38,363 nucleotides of DNA from NCBI GenBank assembly GCA_902535185.1, contig CACAST010000011.1, positions 1-38,363 on the forward strand. The letters run 5' to 3'. The notes below the pieces were generated by a model, which saw only the letters and a list, made by a program, of their open reading frames with translations, had not been told where the DNA came from and ran no database searches. The stretch is from an uncultured Prochlorococcus sp. (GTDB lineage Bacteria; Cyanobacteriota; Cyanobacteriia; PCC-6307; Cyanobiaceae). Position 1 is the stretch's first letter; each line of letters starts with the position of its first letter. A program made the position numbers and the translations under genes. Positions 34,224 through 38,363 of this stretch are shown one piece after another.

Positions 34224-34749
34224 ATTGTGCGATATCAAGAATTTGTTTTTTTATGAATTCCTTTTGCTCTGTGTCGTACTTTACTGAATTATCAAAACTA
34301 TTGCCCATATCATCTAAGTCTCTAAGTACTTGATTGACAGACTTTGTAACTGACTTGGTTTCTAGCAGCCTTAAAATAGCCTTACATCTATCTGAAATGT
34401 TTTCCGATGTTATCTCATATGCAGGATTATTATCTCTTCGATGAATAATAATTTGAGCGGAACTCATCATTAAATTTTTTACTACTATTTTTGTTACAGG
34501 ATCACCACCTTCGTTTAGTTTGTAAATTAGTGAAAAAGGAAGTTTATCTAACAAAAAACAATCTTTATCTGATAAAGCATACGCAAAAAATCCCCTTAGT
34601 CCATTTCCTGTTTTAATTAGCGCTGCGATTCTATCTGCTAAAACCTCATCGCTGAGTAAATCTTCACCCCACTCTTTGCACCATTGTGCGGATATATTTA
34701 TTGCTTGCGTGAACGAAGCTTCTTTTAAATTTATGGTTTTTTTTTCCAT
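34222..34749 (-). CDS. Hypothetical protein, cytoplasmic, function unknown
   Basis: 175 residues; not recognised. No signal peptide or membrane span. The first roughly 70 residues look mostly helical (INLKEASFTQAINISAQWCK, DEVLADRIAALIKT), with a conserved-looking GLRGFFAYALSDKDCFLLDK. A middle segment may be mixed strand and helix (DPVTKIVVKNLMMSSAQIII), and the tail is charged and helical. It sits alone on the minus strand, between two plus-strand operons of RNA-processing genes, with normal AT-rich codon use. It probably belongs to a cyanobacterial conserved family, but this is an impression, not a match. Start ATG (MEKKTINLKE), 38 bases from the divergent era start. Confidence 0.8.
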   Translation of the reverse strand: MEKKTINLKEASFTQAINISAQWCKEWGEDLLSDEVLADRIAALIKTGNGLRGFFAYALSDKDCFLLDKLPFSLIYKLNEGGDPVTKIVVKNLMMSSAQIIIHRRDNNPAYEITSENISDRCKAILRLLETKSVTKSVNQVLRDLDDMGNSFDNSVKYDTEQKEFIKKQILDIAQ

Positions 34750-34787
34750 TTTTGATCAGAATTTTATTATTGATGCATTAAAAGTCT

Positions 34788-35699
34788 TTGGCCAATTATA
34801 GATCTGGGTTTGTAACTTTACTAGGAAGACCAAATGTTGGTAAATCTACTTTAATAAATAAATTGATTGGAGAAAAAATAACAATTACTTCTCCAATAGC
34901 GCAAACTACTAGAAATAAATTAAAAGGAATACTGACTACAGACAATGGGCAAATAATTTTTGTTGATACACCAGGTGTTCATAAACCTCATCATCGACTT
35001 GGAGAAATATTAGTAAAAAATGCAAAATCTGCAATTAATGGAGTTGATATGGTAATTTTTGTAATTGATTCAAGTGAAGAACCTGGTAGAGGTGATGAAT
35101 ATATTTTGAACTTTCTAGTCGCCAATAAAACTGAGTTTATTGTGGCATTAAATAAGTGGGATTTGGTTAATAAAGAATTTAGGAATATACGAATAGATCA
35201 ATATAGAAGATTTTTTGGAATTAATAGAAACTTTCAAATTGTAAGTGCTTCTCAAGGAGAGGGATGTTCTGAACTAGTCGATATCGTACTTAATTTTCTT
35301 CCAGAGGGACCAAAACTTTATGGCGAAGAGACGATTTGCGACCAACCATTAGATAACTTATTATCTGATTTAGTAAGAGAGCAGGTATTAAAAAATACAA
35401 GAGAAGAGGTGCCTCATAGTGTCGCAGTAAAGATAGAAAAGAGAGAGGAAATGAAAAGAAAAAATGGCAAAGTATTTACAGCTATTTTGGCTACTATTAT
35501 TGTTGAAAGATCAACTCAAAAAGGCATTCTTATTGGAAAGAAAGGTTCAATGTTAAGAATGATTGGTCAATCAGCGAGATCAAATATGTCAAAATTAATT
35601 GATGGTCCAGTTCACCTAGAGTTGTTTGTGAAAGTTGTTCCAAATTGGAGAAAAAAAGAATCAAGGTTAATTGAGTTTGGTTATGAGGAAGATTTCTAG
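34788..35699 (+). CDS. era: GTPase Era
   Basis: 303 residues, start TTG (MANYRSGFVTLLGRPNVGKS); an in-frame stop lies directly upstream. Binds the 3' end of 16S rRNA during 30S maturation. G motifs: G1 GRPNVGKST, G2 TTRNKLKGI, G3 DTPGVH, G4 NKWD, G5 SASQGEG. The C-terminal KH domain has IIVERSTQKGILIGKKGSML and LFVKVVPNWRK. Its stop TAG touches the ATG of trmD (TAG|ATG), indicating tight coupling. Confidence 0.97.
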   Translation: MANYRSGFVTLLGRPNVGKSTLINKLIGEKITITSPIAQTTRNKLKGILTTDNGQIIFVDTPGVHKPHHRLGEILVKNAKSAINGVDMVIFVIDSSEEPGRGDEYILNFLVANKTEFIVALNKWDLVNKEFRNIRIDQYRRFFGINRNFQIVSASQGEGCSELVDIVLNFLPEGPKLYGEETICDQPLDNLLSDLVREQVLKNTREEVPHSVAVKIEKREEMKRKNGKVFTAILATIIVERSTQKGILIGKKGSMLRMIGQSARSNMSKLIDGPVHLELFVKVVPNWRKKESRLIEFGYEEDF

Positions 35700-36920
35700 A
35701 TGAGTTGTTTTAATTTTGATGTAATTACATTGTTCCCTAAAGCTTTTGAATTAATAAATAATTTAGGGGTCATAACAAAAGCTCTAGATAAGAATTTGAT
35801 CGATTTAAATTTACATGATTTGAGAAAATATGGAGAAGGTTCTTACAGACAAGTAGACGATAAGCCTTATGGAGGAGGAGCAGGTATGGTACTAAAACCT
35901 GAACCTATATATAAGGCATATGAATCAATTACAAAATTACCTAAAAGTAAAACTTTGCTGATGACCCCACAGGGTAAAGTCCTCAAGCAAAATGATCTTG
36001 CGAGATGGTCCACTTTGGATCAAATAATTATTATTTGTGGTCAATATGAAGGTTTTGATGAACGGATTAGATGTTTAGCTGATGAAGAGATATCGATAGG
36101 CGATTATGTTCTTTCTGGAGGTGAAATACCGGCTATTTCAATAATTAACGGTTTGACTAGATTATTGCCAGGAACTCTTGGTGATCCAGACTCCTTAGTC
36201 GATGAGAGTCATAATTCTTCTTTATTAGAATATCCTCAATATACGAGGCCGTTAACTTTTAAAGACATGAAAGTGCCAGATATTCTAGTGAGCGGTAATC
36301 ATGAAGAGATTAAATCGTGGAGAAGACGAAAAAGTTTTGAAAGAACATTGGAGAGAAGAAGTGACTTAATTTCAAGTCAAAACTACAAAAAATCGCCACA
36401 AAGTAAGAGAATAATAAAAGAAAATAATCAATTCATGAAATTTAGAATAGGTAATGGATACGATATTCACAGACTAGTAGAGGATAGAGATTTAATTATT
36501 GGAGGTGTAAAATTGCATCATCCTAAAAATTTAGGTTTGGATGGTCATAGTGATGCTGATGTTTTAAGTCACTCAATAATGGATGCATTATTGGGAGCAC
36601 TTTCGCTGGGCGATATAGGGAAGTATTTTCCCCCATCTGATGAAAAATGGAAAAATGCTGATAGCTTGTTTTTGTTATCAAAAGTAATTGACTTGATAAG
36701 ACAAGATGGTTGGGAAATAAATAATATTGATAGTGTTCTTGTTGCTGAAAGGCCAAAAATAATGCCATATATAAAAATAATGAAAAAAAATATTTCTGAA
36801 ATCTTAAATATTGATGAAAATTTAATTGGAATTAAAGCAACCACGAATGAAAAATTGGGTCCAGAAGGTAGAGAAGAGGGTATAAGTTGCCATTCAGTAG
36901 TTCTACTTGAGAAAAAATGA
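35700..36920 (+). CDS. trmD-ispF: TrmD-IspF in-frame fusion: tRNA (guanine-N1)-methyltransferase + MECDP synthase
   Basis: 406 residues in one open frame. Residues 1-245 are a complete TrmD (m1G37 of tRNA): [29 protein letters not shown], the SAM knot [10 protein letters not shown] ... [11 protein letters not shown] ... [11 protein letters not shown], and the C-terminal helix [18 protein letters not shown]. Residues 246-406 are a complete IspF (cyclisation of CDP-ME2P to MEcPP in the non-mevalonate isoprenoid pathway): GNGYDIHRL with metal ligands Asp and His, [29 protein letters not shown] and [18 protein letters not shown]. These are usually separate genes. Both parts look intact. Codon 244 is CAA; one base change would make TAA two codons before the IspF ATG. 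Confidence 0.85.
   Translation: MSCFNFDVITLFPKAFELINNLGVITKALDKNLIDLNLHDLRKYGEGSYRQVDDKPYGGGAGMVLKPEPIYKAYESITKLPKSKTLLMTPQGKVLKQNDLARWSTLDQIIIICGQYEGFDERIRCLADEEISIGDYVLSGGEIPAISIINGLTRLLPGTLGDPDSLVDESHNSSLLEYPQYTRPLTFKDMKVPDILVSGNHEEIKSWRRRKSFERTLERRSDLISSQNYKKSPQSKRIIKENNQFMKFRIGNGYDIHRLVEDRDLIIGGVKLHHPKNLGLDGHSDADVLSHSIMDALLGALSLGDIGKYFPPSDEKWKNADSLFLLSKVIDLIRQDGWEINNIDSVLVAERPKIMPYIKIMKKNISEILNIDENLIGIKATTNEKLGPEGREEGISCHSVVLLEKK
36435..36920 (+). CDS. ispF: IspF as a separate product from an internal ATG (alternative to the fusion)
   Basis: The ATG at 36435 begins [14 protein letters not shown], the normal start of IspF, and gives 161 residues, the usual family length. Whether or not ribosomes read through from trmD, initiation here would yield a normal enzyme. 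Its stop overlaps the next ATG by 4 bases (ATGA). Listed separately because the sequence cannot tell whether the cell makes a fusion, a free IspF, or both. Confidence 0.55.
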   Translation: MKFRIGNGYDIHRLVEDRDLIIGGVKLHHPKNLGLDGHSDADVLSHSIMDALLGALSLGDIGKYFPPSDEKWKNADSLFLLSKVIDLIRQDGWEINNIDSVLVAERPKIMPYIKIMKKNISEILNIDENLIGIKATTNEKLGPEGREEGISCHSVVLLEKK

Positions 36921-37363
36921 GATTTAATTTAAATTTGAAAAAAAAAATTCAAAGATTTTGTTTATTATTGATTTGCATTGTAGTTTTAATTTTTCAATCT
37001 GATATTCCCAATTTAAAAGCTCTTACAATGGATAATTATCAAAATAAAATGGTCATAGAGGAATTAAGACTTAAAGTACCTGCCGATGTAAAAGCAGCTT
37101 GGCTAAATGCTGAAAAAGAGATATGGGAGCCATGGTTATCTTCTCAAGATGGTTTTTTGGGAAGACAATTATTTTGGGATAAAGAAAAAGAAGAAGCTTT
37201 AATATTGGTAAATTGGAAAAGTAAGAAATTGTGGAAAAGCATTCCAATGTCAGAAGTAAATTTAGTTCAACAAAAATTTGAAGATAATGTTAAAGCTGCT
37301 CTAAATGTAGGCGAAAATCCTTTTGAATTGATTTATGAGGGAGAATTAGATAAGCAAAGATGA
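36917..37363 (+). CDS. TIGR03792-like cyanobacterial protein of unknown function, membrane anchored
   Basis: 148 residues. A lysine-rich start and a hydrophobic segment (about 13-28, [17 protein letters not shown]) act as signal peptide or anchor. The remaining roughly 110 residues ([40 protein letters not shown], then [18 protein letters not shown]) resemble the cyanobacteria-specific TIGR03792 family, with a likely dimeric alpha/beta-barrel (ABM-like) fold. Function unknown. The ATG overlaps the ispF stop by 4 bases and its own stop overlaps larB by 4 bases, so it is made from the same transcript. Confidence 0.72.
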   Translation: MRFNLNLKKKIQRFCLLLICIVVLIFQSDIPNLKALTMDNYQNKMVIEELRLKVPADVKAAWLNAEKEIWEPWLSSQDGFLGRQLFWDKEKEEALILVNWKSKKLWKSIPMSEVNLVQQKFEDNVKAALNVGENPFELIYEGELDKQR

Positions 37364-38016
37364 ATTTTGATATCAAGTTTGATTTTCAAAGAAGAGATAG
37401 GCTTGGACTCATTGAGGCTATTTGGGGGCAAGATAAGAGTATCGACCAATTAGAGAGATTATCTGAGAATGTATTAAGTAAAAATGAGGTTGTTTTTATT
37501 ACCAGAATTAATAGTGAAAAGGCTAATTCTCTTTTAGATTTATATGATGATGCAAGATTCTATCAAGAAGCAAATTGTCTAATAATTGGAAAAAATCTGA
37601 ATAAAATAAATACGAATAAAAAAGTTGCCATAATTTCAGGTGGCTCAAGCGATTTGGCTGTGACACTTGAAGCCCAATTAGCACTTGAAATTTATGGAGT
37701 GAATTGTAAATCTTTTATAGATGTTGGTGTCGCTGGACTTCATCGATTGATGAGTCAGTTAGAAGAAATAAATAAATATGATGTACTAATAGTTTGTGCT
37801 GGAATGGAAGGAGCTTTGGCAACGGTTGTGGGTGGATTGTTGGCACAACCGATAATTGCAGTACCTGTCTCAGTTGGATATGGCGTTAGCAAGGATGGAG
37901 AAACTGCATTAAATAGCATGTTGTCAAGTTGTTCTCCAGGTATTGCAGTTATGAATATAGATAATGGTTACGGAGCAGCAATGGCGGCTCTCAGAATTAT
38001 TAGAAGTATTTCCTAA
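37360..38016 (+). CDS. larB: LarB, pyridinium-3,5-biscarboxylic acid mononucleotide synthase family
   Basis: 218 residues. PurE-related fold. The LarB N-terminal signature is FDFQRRDRLGLIEAIWGQDK, and the catalytic half has KKVAIISGGSSDLAVTLEAQ, FIDVGVAGLHRLMSQLEE, YDVLIVCAGMEGALATVVGG, LAQPIIAVPVSVGYGVS and SPGIAVMNIDNGYGAAM. LarB carboxylates and hydrolyses nicotinate adenine dinucleotide, the first step toward the nickel-pincer nucleotide cofactor of lactate racemase. True PurE lacks the N-terminal block and is shorter, so purE is rejected. LarC and LarE are not in this window. Start ATG overlaps the upstream stop. Confidence 0.88.
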   Translation: MNFDIKFDFQRRDRLGLIEAIWGQDKSIDQLERLSENVLSKNEVVFITRINSEKANSLLDLYDDARFYQEANCLIIGKNLNKINTNKKVAIISGGSSDLAVTLEAQLALEIYGVNCKSFIDVGVAGLHRLMSQLEEINKYDVLIVCAGMEGALATVVGGLLAQPIIAVPVSVGYGVSKDGETALNSMLSSCSPGIAVMNIDNGYGAAMAALRIIRSIS

Positions 38017-38020
38017 ATAA

Positions 38021-38152
38021 TTACTTTTTTTCTATTTCTAGTAGGTTTTCTATCCATAAATTAAGTTGTTTTGATAGCATTCCTTCTTCTCTCATCTTGA
38101 TTGCTTTTATCACTACTTCTGTGTTTACCCACTCTGGAAATCTTTTTGGCAT
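38021..38152 (-). CDS. Small hypothetical protein, 43 residues
   Basis: ATG at 38150-38152 to TAA at 38021-38023, reading MPKRFPEWVNTEVVIKAIKM then REEGMLSKQLNLWIENLLEI and EKK. Highly charged and helical, no membrane span. It converges on larB with a 4-base gap, and a partial gene lies upstream on the same strand after 66 bases. The composition is like that of a real short protein rather than random frame, but there is no motif I recognise. Such tiny ORFs are common and poorly annotated in picocyanobacteria. Confidence 0.5.
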   Translation of the reverse strand: MPKRFPEWVNTEVVIKAIKMREEGMLSKQLNLWIENLLEIEKK

Positions 38153-38218
38153 TTATTTTTTATTCAGTAATTTTAATTTGGTACAAATTTTTATAAAAAC
38201 AAGATCAAAGTAACAAAT

Positions 38219-38363
38219 TTAATCTTTTATGTTTGATTTTGTACCTAATCTAGATAGCTCAGATGAGGTATGTTCACTTTCTACATTTTTTAATCTTTCA
38301 ATTAGCTCAGAAAGATCTTTATGTGCTAACTCACCATTTTGCTCCCATTTAAGGGACCTTGAG
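38219..38363 (-). CDS. C-terminal fragment of a gene running off the right edge
   Basis: The minus-strand frame is open from the window edge to a TAA at 38219-38221, giving 47 residues: SRSLKWEQNGELAHKDLSEL, IERLKNVESEHTSSELSRLG, TKSNIKD. It is polar and helical, with coiled-coil-like Leu spacing (LSELIERLKNVE). Not recognised; the tail of a longer protein cannot be identified from so little. Confidence 0.45.
   Translation of the reverse strand, partial: SRSLKWEQNGELAHKDLSELIERLKNVESEHTSSELSRLGTKSNIKD

Noticed and set aside
37360-38016. PurE (AIR carboxylase)
   Set aside because: It has the LarB-specific N-terminal block and greater length; only the C-terminal half resembles PurE.
1-38363. 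Mobile element, prophage, CRISPR array or defence island
   Set aside because: No integrase, transposase, phage structural gene, direct-repeat array or compositional break was seen; both tRNA genes have no integrase or duplicated 3' end next to them.

Overview
This window is AT-rich, tightly packed chromosomal DNA from a marine picocyanobacterium. It is most likely a high-light-adapted Prochlorococcus. The pointers are the very low GC, almost no intergenic space, convergent genes that overlap by a few bases, a nickel superoxide dismutase with its own peptidase and Ni permease, a catalytically dead ClpR subunit, a ZipN/Ftn2 (ARC6-like) division protein, and several cyanobacteria-only hypotheticals. 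I see no prophage, transposon, CRISPR array or plasmid function. This is core, housekeeping-rich genome.

Layout. 1-1682 (minus): YacL-like PIN/TRAM membrane protein followed by clpR, cut by the left edge. 1779-3768: hemW and panB, convergent. 3816-3909: the SRP RNA gene ffs. 3925-8980 (minus): tRNA-His, miaB, ddl, a small membrane hypothetical, ftsQ and ftsZ, a remnant of the division and cell-wall cluster. 9113-11745 (plus): a CodA-like amidohydrolase and a GlcD-like FAD oxidase. 11742-14248 (minus): tRNA-Leu(CAA), argD and folC. 14249-14775: a roughly 530-base gap that holds a strong extended -10 promoter and two tiny single-span membrane-peptide ORFs. 14776-19526: murA (minus), then a SpoU methyltransferase, lpd and trpC (plus). 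19582-21086: the nickel-SOD locus, with the Ni permease on plus converging on sodN-sodX on minus. 21165-28229: FKBP, lnt, mnmA, nnr, a group 2 sigma factor and pdhA on alternating strands. 28343-34170 (plus): zipN, ffh, rpsP, phoH and a Bax-inhibitor-1-like protein, ending at a clear terminator. 34222-38363: a hypothetical (minus), then era, trmD joined in frame to ispF, a TIGR03792-like protein and larB (plus), and at the end a 43-residue ORF and the tail of another gene (both minus).

Functional themes: division (FtsZ, FtsQ, ZipN) with peptidoglycan synthesis (Ddl, MurA); tRNA and rRNA modification and ribosome assembly (MiaB, MnmA, TrmD, a SpoU methylase, Era, S16); protein targeting, with both the RNA and protein parts of SRP present; and nickel metabolism (SodN/SodX/permease, plus LarB of Ni-pincer cofactor synthesis about 16 kb away).

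The most unusual observations are three departures from expected gene boundaries. The sodX peptidase and the SpoU methylase both lack any ATG/GTG/TTG start that would keep their conserved N-termini; in both, an ATA stands where a start is expected, and in sodX it sits in a TAATA junction with the sodN stop. trmD and ispF are joined in one reading frame with no stop. These may be real biology (AUA initiation, a fusion protein) or single-base sequence errors, and related genomes would settle it. Also notable are an argD ATG only 5 bases from a tRNA 3' end, and a strong promoter almost on top of a 35-residue membrane-peptide ORF.
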